A stretch of DNA of 64,000 nucleotides from Ensifer sp. LC163 (GCF_001695855.1 NZ_MBSS01000068.1:62001-126000), one strand, 5' to 3'. Counted from the stretch's first letter, positions 8,597 to 17,728 are shown. A program made the numbers and translations. The notes: generated by a model not told the origin, from the sequence alone.

Positions 8597-8913
8597 CATG
8601 GTCTGCAAGCAACACAGCCTGAGCTGTTGCGTCGTTGAGAGTGGTGACGCCGTCTTGGTGAGCACTCCCCCCCCCAAAGCCTTCACAGTAGGGAGCGTTC
8701 TACGTCCCTTGAATAGCCGCAACCGCCCGGCCAAGGCATTCGCCTCGAATGGCAGCCACCCGAAAGGATTTTGGCAGTTGCTTAATGTGAGGCAAAGCTT
8801 GTGGGCGATACTGGGGGGCGCAGGTTCGCTTCCGTTCAAGGCGATATATCGGTCTGGCTCCGCCGCGCTTTTGCTTAAAGTGCAGGGTCCTCTTCCGCCA
8901 CCGGAACACGTAC
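8597..8913. other. Intergenic region with a nine-cytosine tract
   Basis: There is no supported gene between the LuxR remnant and the end of the aldo/keto reductase gene. A run of nine C residues lies at 8667-8675. Such tracts can be slippage-prone, but no reading frame depends on it here. Confidence 0.4.
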
Positions 8914-9975
8914 TTAGATCATGCCAAGATCTGCGTAGCTGTCATGCAGCACCCGGTCGCCGGCGCTGAAACGCGCGCTGGCGAAATTGTGCTGGTGCCA
9001 GTAGGGATAGATACAGGGCAGGCGGCTGACCTTGTTCAGCGTGCCAAGTTCGTCCTCGGTAAGCGTGAGGTCCACGGCTGCGATGTTGTCGCGGAAGTGT
9101 TCTTTGCTGAGGCCGCCGACGACGAGGCTCGATATGGCGGGGCGTGACAGCGTCCAGGCTAGTGAGACCTGCGCCACCGTGACACCGCGGTTCCTGGCGA
9201 TCGCCTCCAGCGCTTCGACGATCGTCCACAGGCGTTCCTGATCGCGGATCGGCGGTTCGCTCCAGCCGGCAGTCTGACGGGAGTCGGCCGGCTGCCTGCC
9301 ACGGCCGAAGGCGCCAGAGAGAAGACCGGCGGCTAGCGGACTCCAGACCATCACGCCGAGGCCCTGATCGACCGAAATCGGCAGCAGCTCGTACTCCGCC
9401 TCGCGTGCTTCCAGCGTGTAGTGGATCTGCTGGGTCACGAAGCGCGGCAGGTTTTTCGCCTCCGCCACGCCCAGCGCCTTCATGATATGCCATCCGGAAT
9501 AGTTCGAGCAGCCGATATAGCGGATCTTGCCCTGCTGGCGCAGCGTGTCGAGCGCCGAGAGCATCTCCTCGACCGGAGTCACGCCGTCCCATTCGTGCAT
9601 GAAGTAGATGTCGATATGGTCGGTCTTCAGGCGCTTGAGGCTCAGTTCGCACTCGCGGATCAGATGGTAGCGCGAGGTCCCCTCGTCGTTCGGCCCGTCG
9701 CCGATGCGCATGCGCGCCTTCGATGAGATCAGCACCCTATTGCGCTTTTCGCCGAGCGCCTCGCCGAGAATTTCCTCCGAGCGGCCGAGCGAATACATGT
9801 TGGCGGTGTCGAAGAGATTGACGCCGCCGTCGATGCAGCAGTCGATGAGACGCCGGGCCTCGGGAACCCCCTGGTTCGCTACCCGGGAAAAGGCGCCGAC
9901 CCCGCCGAAGGAGAAGGTGCCCATTGCAATGGCCGAAACCTTGAGCCCCGTGCGGCCAAGTGTCCTGTATTCCAT
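8914..9975 (-). CDS. Aldo/keto reductase
   Basis: The protein has 353 aa and a complete AKR TIM-barrel pattern. It starts EYRTLGRTGLKVSAIAMGT and carries the catalytic tetrad Asp56 and Tyr61 (NLFDTANMYS), Lys86 (ISSKARMR) and His127 (YFMHEWD). An NADPH-binding C-terminal segment includes SSLVVGGLSKEHF. It resembles the YajO/Tas-like AKR subgroup that reduces sugars and ketones with NADPH or runs the reverse oxidation. It lies 18 bp downstream of the LacI gene on the same strand and opposite a sugar ABC operon, so it probably interconverts the imported polyol/sugar and a carbonyl form. The substrate is not readable. Confidence 0.86.
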   Translation of the reverse strand: MEYRTLGRTGLKVSAIAMGTFSFGGVGAFSRVANQGVPEARRLIDCCIDGGVNLFDTANMYSLGRSEEILGEALGEKRNRVLISSKARMRIGDGPNDEGTSRYHLIRECELSLKRLKTDHIDIYFMHEWDGVTPVEEMLSALDTLRQQGKIRYIGCSNYSGWHIMKALGVAEAKNLPRFVTQQIHYTLEAREAEYELLPISVDQGLGVMVWSPLAAGLLSGAFGRGRQPADSRQTAGWSEPPIRDQERLWTIVEALEAIARNRGVTVAQVSLAWTLSRPAISSLVVGGLSKEHFRDNIAAVDLTLTEDELGTLNKVSRLPCIYPYWHQHNFASARFSAGDRVLHDSYADLGMI

Positions 9976-9993
9976 AATCGCTTCTCCTTCGGA

Positions 9994-11079
9994 CTATTCC
10001 GCCGACTGCCGCGCCGCCCGCGCGGGACGGCTGTACGTCGCCTTCGGTGCGCCGTGCTCATGGCTGGCACGTAGCACGAGGTCCGCGCCGACGAGGATTT
10101 TAACCGGCGGCTGCGGTTCGGCGGCGGCGATGAGGTCGTCGAGAACGGTGACGGCGAGGTAGCCAATCTTGCGCTTCGAGACGTCGATCGTCGTCAGGCC
10201 GGGTTCCATGGTGCCGCTCTGCGGAAGGTTGTCGAAGCCGATGATCGAGACGTCCTGCGGTATGGCGATGCCGTGCTCCTTGAGCGCCCGGATGAAGCCG
10301 TAGGCGATGATGTCGTTCGTGCAGAAATAACATTCGGCGAGGTCGAGGCCGGTCGCGAGCAGCGTGCGCGTATCGAGATAGGCCCCGTCATAGGTCGATT
10401 CCACCGAAAGGATATCGGCCTCGTTCACCGGCAAGCCGAGGCGCGCCATGTTCTTGAAGAACGCCTCGCGGCGCAGGCGGAAGTTGGTCGTATCGACATG
10501 GGAGGCGACGAAGCCGATGCGCTGGAAACCCTGCATGCGGAAGCGGGACAGCACCTTGTAGACGGCGTCCTCGTTGTTCATGTCGACGAAATTGGCGTCG
10601 AGCACATCGTAGAACGTGTCAATGAAGACCGTCGGCAGGCCGAGGCCCTGGATCAACCTGATATCAGCTTCCGTCAACTCCGTGCCGAGGGCAATGACGC
10701 CGGAAATCGGCGCGCCGGCTAACGATTCCGCCACGGTGCTGATCGGCTGGCCCTCGAAGCTCACCACTTCCAGCGTGTAGTTGCGCCGCGTCGCCTCAGC
10801 AGACATGCCGTCGATATAGTCGGAGATGAAGACGCTGTGATCCCGGTTCACGGTGTGGCCGTGCTTGGCGATCTTCAGGAAGCGCAGTGTTTCGCCGGGT
10901 TCCGTGCTGCTTTTCGTGGCGCGCGGCACATAGTTCAGGCTTGCCACCGCCTCTAGCACGCGCGCACGCGTCACTCCGGAAATTTCCCCCTTGCCGTTCA
11001 ACACGAGCGAAACCGTCGCGGCCGATACACCCGCCGCCTCCGCGATGTCCCTGATGGTCAGTTTTCCCGGTTTCTTCAT
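9994..11079 (-). CDS. LacI-family transcriptional regulator
   Basis: The protein has 361 aa. The N-terminal helix-turn-helix and hinge (residues 8-60) read TIRDIAEAAGVSAATVSLVL followed by RARVLEAVASLNYVPR. The C-terminal part is a periplasmic-binding-protein-like effector domain with YDGAYLDTRTLLATG and the IIGFDNLPQSG motif that faces the ligand. It is divergent from the CUT2 ABC operon with about 196 bp between starts. That interval holds two LacI-type palindromes (11119-11129 and 11248-11262). It probably represses both the reductase-regulator pair and the transport operon until the sugar binds. Confidence 0.9.
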   Translation of the reverse strand: MKKPGKLTIRDIAEAAGVSAATVSLVLNGKGEISGVTRARVLEAVASLNYVPRATKSSTEPGETLRFLKIAKHGHTVNRDHSVFISDYIDGMSAEATRRNYTLEVVSFEGQPISTVAESLAGAPISGVIALGTELTEADIRLIQGLGLPTVFIDTFYDVLDANFVDMNNEDAVYKVLSRFRMQGFQRIGFVASHVDTTNFRLRREAFFKNMARLGLPVNEADILSVESTYDGAYLDTRTLLATGLDLAECYFCTNDIIAYGFIRALKEHGIAIPQDVSIIGFDNLPQSGTMEPGLTTIDVSKRKIGYLAVTVLDDLIAAAEPQPPVKILVGADLVLRASHEHGAPKATYSRPARAARQSAE

Positions 11080-11118
11080 GTGGAGGTTAGGGCCTCTTTA
11101 TGCTGCGACTGCTAACAA

Positions 11119-11129
11119 GTTTACTAAAC
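11119..11129. promoter_or_regulatory. LacI-type half operator GTTTACTAAAC
   Basis: An 11-bp perfect palindrome (GTTTA-C-TAAAC) lies 40 bp upstream of the LacI start codon. It shares its core with the longer site at 11248-11262. The position suits autoregulation of the LacI gene. Binding is inferred. Confidence 0.55.
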
Positions 11130-11247
11130 GATTTAGGTGGCCTTTGCGACGCCTAGGGCAATTTTTCGCCTTTCGCAACCGATATGTCGCGAAAATTGGG
11201 CTTGTCAGCGCAAATTTCCTTTGTTAGCGTTTTAGTGAAGATGCAGT

Positions 11248-11262
11248 TTGTTTAGTAAACAA
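11248..11262. promoter_or_regulatory. LacI-type operator TTGTTTAGTAAACAA
   Basis: A perfect 15-bp palindrome with a central G (TTGTTTA-G-TAAACAA) ends 13 bp before the ATG of the first ABC gene and just ahead of its GGGAGGGG ribosome-binding site. Odd-length palindromes of this type are usual for rhizobial LacI repressors of sugar operons. Repression by blocking early transcription is the likely mode. Confidence 0.65.
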
Positions 11263-11275
11263 TTGGGAGGGGATT

Positions 11276-12298
11276 ATGCAAAAAACCGGCGGGCAGCTGG
11301 CGATGCTGGTTGTCATAAACAGCCTTTTGCTCGTGGCGGGCGCCCTGATCTCCGGCGGCACGTTCCTCTCGGTTTTCAATCTCCAGTCCATGGCGAGCCA
11401 GGTGCCGGAAATCGGCCTTCTGGCCATTGGCGTCATGCTGGCAATGTGCGCCGGCAATGGCGGCATCGACCTGTCGGGCATCGCACTTGCCAACCTCTCG
11501 GGCGTACTCTCCGCCGTCATCGTCTCGTCCTTTCTGTCGGCGACGGAGAGTGGTGCGGCCTTCAGTCTCGCCTTCATCGCCGGCGCGCTCCTCGTCGGCT
11601 TTGCCGGCGGCGTCATCAACGGCCTCCTCATTTCGCGGCTGAACATCACGCCGATTCTCTGCACGCTCGGCACGCAGATGGCCTTCATGGGCCTTGCGGT
11701 GGTGGTCTCCAGCGGCAAGGCGGTGACGGTCGGCAGTCCGGCGCTGCTGTCCAGCATTGGCAACGACATGATCGCCGCCGTCCCGATCAGCTTCTTCGTC
11801 TTCGTGCTGGTCGCCGGCGTGGTTGCCGCGCTGCTGAAGTTCACGCCGTATGGCCTGTGGCTCATGCTGATGGGCACCAATCCCAAGGCAGCGGTCTATG
11901 CGGGCTTCCCCAAGAACGGCGTGATCATCGCCACCTATGCGATCTCAGGCACGCTGTCGGCCCTTGTTGGCGTCATCATCGCGGCGCGCAACGTCAACGT
12001 GAAGTTCGACTACGGCAGCTCCTACCTGCTCATCGCCATCCTCATCGCGGTGATGGCCGGCGTGAAGCCGGAAGGCGGCTACGGGCGTGTCATCTGTGTC
12101 GTGCTGAGCGCCATCGCCCTGCAGCTCATGTCGAGCCTGCTCAATTTCAGCGGCCTTTCCAACTTCGTGCGCGATTTCGCCTGGGGCCTGCTGTTGCTGA
12201 CGTTCCTGGCCGTCGGACGCTACGACATCGCTGGCTTTCTGTCTCCGGGCCGCCGCTCGCAAACCCCTTCGGTGCCTGTCCCTCAAGCGCCGAAGTGA
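11276..12298 (+). CDS. CUT2 sugar ABC transporter permease 1 (RbsC-like)
   Basis: A 340-aa integral membrane protein of the BPD_transp_2 family with about nine or ten hydrophobic helices. Family marks include GLLAIGVMLAMCAGNGGIDL (residues 47-66, the conserved GGIDLS entry) and GTNPKAAVYAGFPKNG. It forms a heterodimeric channel with the second permease at 14980. A strong GGGAGGGG precedes the ATG. It is the first gene of a plus-strand operon under a LacI palindrome. The order permease, binding protein, ATPase, permease is less common than the usual binding protein first. Confidence 0.9.
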   Translation: MQKTGGQLAMLVVINSLLLVAGALISGGTFLSVFNLQSMASQVPEIGLLAIGVMLAMCAGNGGIDLSGIALANLSGVLSAVIVSSFLSATESGAAFSLAFIAGALLVGFAGGVINGLLISRLNITPILCTLGTQMAFMGLAVVVSSGKAVTVGSPALLSSIGNDMIAAVPISFFVFVLVAGVVAALLKFTPYGLWLMLMGTNPKAAVYAGFPKNGVIIATYAISGTLSALVGVIIAARNVNVKFDYGSSYLLIAILIAVMAGVKPEGGYGRVICVVLSAIALQLMSSLLNFSGLSNFVRDFAWGLLLLTFLAVGRYDIAGFLSPGRRSQTPSVPVPQAPK

Positions 12299-12328
12299 AA
12301 ACAGGAGGGAAAATTCGTGGAGGAAAAC

Positions 12329-13339
12329 ATGAAGTCATTTTCAAAGAAGGTACTGGCTGGAACCACGGTTGCTGCCGTCGCGCTCGCGGGCTCCATCGGC
12401 ACGCTGGTCGCCCAGGAAAAGCCTGTGATCGCCACCGTGGTCAAGATCAGTGGCATTCCGTGGTTCGACCGCATGAACACCGGCGTCGTCGCTTACCAGG
12501 AAGCCAACCCGGGTGTCGTTGCAAGCCAGAGCGGCCCGGCGACGGCGGACTCGGCCCAGCAGCTTCAGATCGTCAATGACCTCGTCGCCAAGGGCGTCAA
12601 CGCGCTTGCCGTCGTGCCGATGGATCCGGCCGTTCTGGAAGGCACGTTCCAGCGCGCCATGGAGCGAGGCATCGTTGTCGTGACCCATGAAGCCGACAAC
12701 CAGACGAACACCAACGCTGACGTTGAGGCCTTCGACAATGCCGACTACGGCGCTGCGCTGAACGAGCGCCTGGCCGAGTGCATGGGCAAGGAAGGCAAAT
12801 GGACAACCTTTGTCGGTTCGCTCGGCAGCCGCACGCACATGCAGTGGGTCGGCGCGGGCGAGGAGAACGCCAAGAAATATACCGGCATGGAGCTCGTCGA
12901 TCCGAACAACGAATCCTTCGACGACGCCAACGGCACGTACGAGAAGGCCAAGGAAATCCTGCGCAAGCACCCGGATATCAAGGGCTTCCAGACCTCGGCC
13001 GGCAACGACGTTCTCGGTGTCGGCCGCGCGATCGACGAGGCGGGCCTGAGCGGCAAGGTTTGCCTCGTCGGGACCGGCCTGCCGAACCCGTCGTCCGACC
13101 TTCTGGAATCCGGCGCCATCACGGCGATCGGCTTCTGGGATCCGCAGAAGGCCGGCATGGCGATGAATGCCGTCGCCAAGCTGCTGCTGGAGAAGAAGGA
13201 CGTCACCGACGGTATGGACCTCGGCGTCGAAGGCTACAACAAGGTCTCGGTCAAGCAGGGTCCGGGCAAGGGCCTGCTTATCCTCGGCAACGGCATGGTG
13301 CTCGCCGACAAGGCGACCTACAAGGAACACCTGTTCTAA
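12329..13339 (+). CDS. CUT2 sugar ABC transporter substrate-binding protein (LsrB/RhaS-like)
   Basis: The protein has 336 aa from the ATG at 12329, preceded by GGAGG; an upstream in-frame GTG at 12317 overlaps that ribosome-binding site and is unlikely. The signal peptide is MKSFSKKVLAGTTVAAVALA, cleaved near LVAQ. The mature part is a Peripla_BP_4 fold with VVKISGIPWFDRMNTGV, VNALAVVPMDPAVL and IGFWDPQKAGMA. The layout resembles the rhamnose/autoinducer-2 subgroup of ribose-type binding proteins. The ligand is probably a small sugar or polyol, judging by the DhaK/DhaL and FGGY kinases downstream. Confidence 0.88.
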   Translation: MKSFSKKVLAGTTVAAVALAGSIGTLVAQEKPVIATVVKISGIPWFDRMNTGVVAYQEANPGVVASQSGPATADSAQQLQIVNDLVAKGVNALAVVPMDPAVLEGTFQRAMERGIVVVTHEADNQTNTNADVEAFDNADYGAALNERLAECMGKEGKWTTFVGSLGSRTHMQWVGAGEENAKKYTGMELVDPNNESFDDANGTYEKAKEILRKHPDIKGFQTSAGNDVLGVGRAIDEAGLSGKVCLVGTGLPNPSSDLLESGAITAIGFWDPQKAGMAMNAVAKLLLEKKDVTDGMDLGVEGYNKVSVKQGPGKGLLILGNGMVLADKATYKEHLF

Positions 13340-13357
13340 TCCGGCAAACCGTCAGCC

Positions 13358-13381
13358 GGCCGGGAGGCTTGCCTTCCGGCC
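13358..13381 (+). terminator. Intercistronic RNA hairpin after the binding-protein gene
   Basis: GGCCGGGAGGC (13358-13368) pairs with GCCTTCCGGCC (13371-13381) with one G-U pair. It lies 18 bp after the binding-protein stop, and no T tract follows. Such hairpins behind binding-protein genes commonly protect the upstream message, raising binding protein over ATPase and permease. It is not a classical terminator. Confidence 0.55.
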
Positions 13382-13414
13382 GAACCCGTCCGGCGTGGCG
13401 ACGCGCCGGTCAGC

Positions 13415-14983
13415 ATGAGGACAATTTCCGTGGCGGCACAAGCACATACCGCGCAGCAGTCGGCAGCGCTCCTTGAACTGAGAAACATCCAGAAGTGGTT
13501 CGGCGGCGTCCATGCCCTGCGCGGCATCGACCTCACGCTTCAGCCGGGCGAGGCCTATCATCTTCTCGGTGAGAACGGCTGCGGCAAGAGCACCGTCATC
13601 AAGATCATGTCGGGCGCCCATGCGCCGACATCGGGGGAGATCGTGCTTGGCGGCGAGTCCTTTTCGTCGCTGACGCCGATCCAGTCGCTCGCCGCCGGCA
13701 TCGAGACCGTCTACCAGGACTTGTCGCTGCTGCCCAATCTCACCGTCGCCGAGAACGTCGCGCTGAACGAGCAGTTGGTAAACGCCAATGGCCGCCTCGC
13801 GCGCCTCTTCGACCGCAAGCGACTGCGGGAAACGGCGGTACGGGCGCTTGCCGCCGCGGGCCTGCCGACCGACGGCGCCTTCCTCAACACCATCGTTTCC
13901 GATCTGCCGCTCGCTTCCCGCCAGCTTGTCGCCATCGCGCGGGCAATTGCGACCCGCGCCAAGCTCGTGATCATGGACGAGCCGACCACGTCGCTGACGC
14001 GCCGCGAGGTGGACAATCTCATCCGCGTCGTCGAGCGCCTGCGCTCCGAAAACGTCGCCGTGCTCTTCGTTACGCACAAATTGGACGAATGTTACCGCAT
14101 CGGCGGCCATGCCGTCGTCTTCCGCGACGGCCAGTGCGTCGCGCAGGGGCCGATTGCGAACTACAGCAAGAAGGAACTGGCCGAGCTGATGACCGGCCGT
14201 TCCATCGATGCGCAGCGCTATCGCACCGGCAAGCCGTCCGATGTCGAGCTCCTCAAAGTCGATCGTCTTGTCGCCGATGGCGTGCGGGGGATGAGTTTTG
14301 CCGTCAAGAAGGGCGAGATCCTCGGCATCACGGGCCTTGCCGATTCCGGGCGCAACGAACTTGCCATGGCCCTGACCGGCGTGGCCCCTGCGACCGCGGG
14401 TGTCGTGGCGCTTGATGGCAAGGCGGTATCGGTGCGATCGCCCGCAGAGGCCATCGAGCGAGGCATTGGCTACGTGCCGGAGGACCGGCTTGCCGAAGGC
14501 CTCTTCCTCGACAAGTCGATTTTCGAGAACGAGATCGCGCTCATCGTCTCGCGCCTCGCCAATTCGTTAGGCGTCGTCGACCGGGAGGAGGGGCGCGCGA
14601 TTGCAGCCCGCCTGTCCGAGGAAATGCGCCTCAACACCAGGAATCTCGATCTGCCGGTCGGCGCGCTCTCGGGTGGCAACCAGCAGCGCGTGCTGATCGG
14701 CCGCTGGCTGAGCATTGCGCCGAAACTGCTCGTGCTGCATGGGCCGACCGTCGGCGTTGATGTCGGCTCCAAGGATACGATCTACCGGGTCATCCAGGCG
14801 CTCGCTGAAGCGGGCATGGGCCTCGTCATCGTCAGCGATGACCTGCCCGAACTCCTGCAGAACGCCGACCGCATCCTCGTCATGAACAGCGGCCGGGTGG
14901 TCGCAGAAGTGGATGCGGAGCAGGCAACCGAAGACCAGCTTTACAAGGCGATGCTGACGACCACGACGGAGACTCTGCAATGA
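13415..14983 (+). CDS. CUT2 sugar ABC transporter ATP-binding protein (RbsA/MglA-like, two ATPase domains)
   Basis: The protein has 522 aa with two fused nucleotide-binding domains. The first has Walker A GENGCGKST near residue 53 and Walker B LVIMDEPTTSL near 185. The second has a degenerate Walker A (GLADSGRNELAM), then LSGGNQQRV and LLVLHGPTVGVDVG. The Asp before the Glu in the second Walker B is replaced (LHGPT), as is usual for the inactive half of CUT2 ATPases. Its last four bases overlap the second permease start (ATGA). It energises uptake of the operon's sugar at the cytoplasmic face. Confidence 0.92.
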   Translation: MRTISVAAQAHTAQQSAALLELRNIQKWFGGVHALRGIDLTLQPGEAYHLLGENGCGKSTVIKIMSGAHAPTSGEIVLGGESFSSLTPIQSLAAGIETVYQDLSLLPNLTVAENVALNEQLVNANGRLARLFDRKRLRETAVRALAAAGLPTDGAFLNTIVSDLPLASRQLVAIARAIATRAKLVIMDEPTTSLTRREVDNLIRVVERLRSENVAVLFVTHKLDECYRIGGHAVVFRDGQCVAQGPIANYSKKELAELMTGRSIDAQRYRTGKPSDVELLKVDRLVADGVRGMSFAVKKGEILGITGLADSGRNELAMALTGVAPATAGVVALDGKAVSVRSPAEAIERGIGYVPEDRLAEGLFLDKSIFENEIALIVSRLANSLGVVDREEGRAIAARLSEEMRLNTRNLDLPVGALSGGNQQRVLIGRWLSIAPKLLVLHGPTVGVDVGSKDTIYRVIQALAEAGMGLVIVSDDLPELLQNADRILVMNSGRVVAEVDAEQATEDQLYKAMLTTTTETLQ

Positions 14984-16014
14984 GCGTTTCACGGACCGAT
15001 GAACTCCACGGCGCCGCCGGCCAGTCGCGTTCCTTCAGCTTCGGGGAGCACGTGCGCCGCCGTCCGGAGACCATTACCTTCCTGCTGCTGGTGGCGATCT
15101 GCGTGATCGTCGCCGTGGTCAACCCGGCCTTCCTGCAGCCCTCGACGCTCATCGACATCGGCCGCGCCAGCGTGGTCATGGGACTGTTCGCACTCGGCGT
15201 CTTCATCATCCTGGCGGCGGGCGGCATTGACGTGTCCTTCACGGCGATTGCGGCTTTCACCATGTATTCGATGACCGTGCTCGTGCAGAGCTATCTGCCC
15301 AATCTGCCCATCGTCGTCGTTATCCTCATGGCGACGCTCGGCGGGGCGGCGCTCGGCATCATCAACGGCTTGCTCGTCCATCACCTGAAGGTGCCGTCGC
15401 TGATCGTCACCATCGGCACGCAGTATCTCTTCCGCGGCTTCCTGCTCTCCTTCATAGGCACGGTCTGGATCATGTCGCTGCCGCCGCAGATGGGGGCCTT
15501 CGGCCGCATGCCGCTCGTCCAGTTCGAATCTGCCAATGGCGCGCTCATCACACTGCCGTTCTATTTCCTCGTCCTGCCCATCGCGGCGTTCGGGACCTGG
15601 TGGATACTCAACCGCACGCTGATGGGCCGCGCCATTTTCGCGGTTGGCGGCAATGCCGACATCGCTAGCCGCCTCGGCTACAGCCTGCGCACCGTGCATG
15701 TCTTCCTGTTCGGCTATGCGGGCGCGCTCGCGGGCCTTGCCGGGATCATCCATGTCTGCGCCAACCGGCAGGCCAATCCCTTCGATCTCGTCGGTACCGA
15801 GATCAACGTCATCGCCGCCGTCGTGCTCGGCGGGGCGCGCATCACCGGCGGCACGGGCACGGTTCTCGGCACTCTTCTCGGCGTGCTCCTGATCGTCGTG
15901 CTCAACAGCGTGCTCGTCATGGTCGGCATTCCCAGCACCTGGCAGCGGCTGGTCGTCGGCAGCTTCATCCTGTTGGCCGCCGCCTTCTTCGTCACGCGAC
16001 AACGCAAGAAATAA
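14980..16014 (+). CDS. CUT2 sugar ABC transporter permease 2 (RbsC-like)
   Basis: A 344-aa membrane protein with about ten helices. It includes the family signatures FIILAAGGIDVSFTAIA, NGLLVHHLKVPSLIVTIGTQ and GTEINVIAAVVLGGARITGG. It overlaps the ATPase gene by 4 bp and is followed after 23 bp by dhaK. It pairs with the permease at 11276 to form the translocation pore. An Arg/Lys-rich C-terminus (TRQRKK) marks the cytoplasmic end. Confidence 0.9.
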   Translation: MSVSRTDELHGAAGQSRSFSFGEHVRRRPETITFLLLVAICVIVAVVNPAFLQPSTLIDIGRASVVMGLFALGVFIILAAGGIDVSFTAIAAFTMYSMTVLVQSYLPNLPIVVVILMATLGGAALGIINGLLVHHLKVPSLIVTIGTQYLFRGFLLSFIGTVWIMSLPPQMGAFGRMPLVQFESANGALITLPFYFLVLPIAAFGTWWILNRTLMGRAIFAVGGNADIASRLGYSLRTVHVFLFGYAGALAGLAGIIHVCANRQANPFDLVGTEINVIAAVVLGGARITGGTGTVLGTLLGVLLIVVLNSVLVMVGIPSTWQRLVVGSFILLAAAFFVTRQRKK

Positions 16015-16037
16015 CCCCCCATTCCCGGAGGAAATCC

Positions 16038-17039
16038 ATGAAGAAATTCCTGAACGATCCCGTCAATTTCGTCGACGAAATGCTGGAAGGTATCTACAAG
16101 GCGCATCCCGCCGTCACCTACACGGCCGATGACCTGCGTTGCCTCGTCACGGCGAAGACCAGGCCCGGCAAGGTCGGTATCGCCACAGGCGGCGGCTCCG
16201 GGCATCTCCCGACCTTCCTCGGCTTCGTCGGCGACGGCATGCTGGACGGCGCGGCCGTCGGCGGCGTCTTCCAGTCGCCCAGCGCCGAGCAGATGTACCA
16301 GGTGACCAAGCACATCGATCAAGGTGCCGGCGTCCTCTATATTTACGGCAACTATACCGGCGACATCATCAACTTCGACATGGCGGCGGAACTTGCCGAT
16401 CTCGACGGCATCGCCGTCAAGCAGGTCGTCGGCAATGACGACGTCGCCTCGTCGGTCGTTGGCGAGGAGCACAAGCGTCGCGGCGTTGCCGGCATCTTCT
16501 TCATCTACAAGGCTGCCGGCGCGGCCGCCGCGGAAGGCCTTCCGCTCGACCAGGTCGCGCGTCTTGCCGACAAGGCGCGCCTGCGTACCCGCACAATTGG
16601 CGTTGCCCTTTCGAGCTGTGTCGTTCCGGAAATCGGCCATGCCACCTTCTCCATCGGCGACGATGAGATGGAAATCGGCATGGGTATCCATGGCGAGCCC
16701 GGCATCAGCCGCAAGAAGCTGGCGCCGGCCGATGCCGTGGTCGACGAGATGATGGACCGCATCTTCGCCGAAACGGATTACAAGCAGGGCGACAACGTCG
16801 CCGTACTGATGAACGGCCTCGGCGGCACGCCGCTGGAAGAACTTTACATCCTCTTCCGCCGCGTCTCGCAACTACTGGATGTACGTGGTGTCACCGCAAA
16901 ATACGTCTGGGTCGGCGAGTTCGCCACTTCGATGGAAATGGCCGGCGCCTCGATCTCGATCCTGCATCTCGACGATGAACTGGACCGCCTGGTCGCCGCT
17001 CCGGCCAACACACCATTCTTCCAGCACGTTGCGGAGTAA
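16038..17039 (+). CDS. Dihydroxyacetone kinase subunit DhaK-like (substrate-binding subunit)
   Basis: The protein has 333 aa. The ketose-binding residues of DhaK are all present: His56 in GGGSGHLP, Asp109 in NYTGD, and His218 in MGIHGEPG, which in the family forms a covalent hemiaminal with the substrate. It is followed by DhaL after 4 bp, but no DhaM phosphotransfer gene is nearby, so phosphate probably comes from ATP, as for DhaKL enzymes acting on dihydroxyacetone or erythrulose. GGAGG precedes the ATG. It is co-transcribed with a CUT2 importer and an FGGY kinase, so it is likely to phosphorylate a short ketose derived from the imported compound. Confidence 0.88.
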   Translation: MKKFLNDPVNFVDEMLEGIYKAHPAVTYTADDLRCLVTAKTRPGKVGIATGGGSGHLPTFLGFVGDGMLDGAAVGGVFQSPSAEQMYQVTKHIDQGAGVLYIYGNYTGDIINFDMAAELADLDGIAVKQVVGNDDVASSVVGEEHKRRGVAGIFFIYKAAGAAAAEGLPLDQVARLADKARLRTRTIGVALSSCVVPEIGHATFSIGDDEMEIGMGIHGEPGISRKKLAPADAVVDEMMDRIFAETDYKQGDNVAVLMNGLGGTPLEELYILFRRVSQLLDVRGVTAKYVWVGEFATSMEMAGASISILHLDDELDRLVAAPANTPFFQHVAE

Positions 17040-17043
17040 TGCC

Positions 17044-17691
17044 ATGACGCTTCAGACATTGAACGCCGCTGACCTCATCGACCTCTTCAAGAGCTGGAAG
17101 GGCCTCTTTGCCGAACAGCGCGAATTCCTCATTGCGCTCGATGGCAAGGTGGGCGACAGCGACCTCGGCATCACCATGAGCAAGTCCTTCGCCGCTGCTG
17201 CCGAAGCGCTCGAAGCGGAAGGGGAGGCGGCGGGCATCGCCAAGCTGCTGCGCACCGCCGGCGCCACCATGGCTCGTACCGCTCCCTCCACCATGGGAAC
17301 GCTGACGGCGACCGGGTTCCTGCGCGCAAGCAAGGCCGTGGAAGGCAAGGAAACGCTGAATGCCGCTGATATGGCCGCCTTCTGGCGTGCTTATCGCGAC
17401 GGTGTCGCCGAGCGCGGCAAGGCCAAGGTCGGCGACAAGACCTTGCTCGACGTGCTCGACCCGATCGCGGTGAGGCTGGAAGCTGAGGCTTCCGGTGGTG
17501 CGGCGCTTTCGGATGCGCTCAACGTGACGGCGGATGTGGCGGAACAGGCACTGGAGGGCACCAAGTCCATGCTCGCCCAGCATGGTAAGGCGGCGGCCTT
17601 CCAGGAAAAGACCGTCGGTTTGCAGGATGCCGGCGCGACGGTGGGTGCTTTCCTGATCCGCCGCATGGCCGACTTCGTCGCGGGCCGGTAG
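17044..17691 (+). CDS. Dihydroxyacetone kinase subunit DhaL-like (nucleotide-binding subunit)
   Basis: The protein has 215 aa from the ATG at 17044, 4 bp after the dhaK stop. The metal/nucleotide loop that usually reads GDGDHG is GKVGDSDLGITM here, so the Asp residues are kept but His is replaced by Leu. The second glycine-rich loop is APSTMGTLTATGF instead of GGASGPLYGT. These variants are consistent with a DhaL branch that serves ATP-dependent ketose kinases other than the PTS-coupled enzyme. It acts in the cytoplasm with the DhaK-like subunit. Confidence 0.82.
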   Translation: MTLQTLNAADLIDLFKSWKGLFAEQREFLIALDGKVGDSDLGITMSKSFAAAAEALEAEGEAAGIAKLLRTAGATMARTAPSTMGTLTATGFLRASKAVEGKETLNAADMAAFWRAYRDGVAERGKAKVGDKTLLDVLDPIAVRLEAEASGGAALSDALNVTADVAEQALEGTKSMLAQHGKAAAFQEKTVGLQDAGATVGAFLIRRMADFVAGR

Positions 17692-17728
17692 AACTTTCGG
17701 CAACCAGCAATGTCAGCGAGCTTGGCCC

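Noticed and set aside
8667-8675. Nine-cytosine tract as a phase-variation switch.
   Set aside because: It lies outside any supported gene or promoter, so slippage would have no visible effect.
12341-13330. A 329-codon minus-strand frame opposite the sugar-binding protein.
   Set aside because: The sense strand encodes a complete signal peptide and binding fold; the antisense frame matches nothing.
14989-16002. A 337-codon minus-strand frame opposite the second CUT2 permease.
   Set aside because: Extremely rich in Asp, Glu, Arg and His with no domain; the mirror image of a hydrophobic permease gene.
15714-16871. A 385-codon minus-strand frame opposite DhaK.
   Set aside because: DhaK on the plus strand has every substrate residue in place; the opposite frame is a codon-bias shadow.
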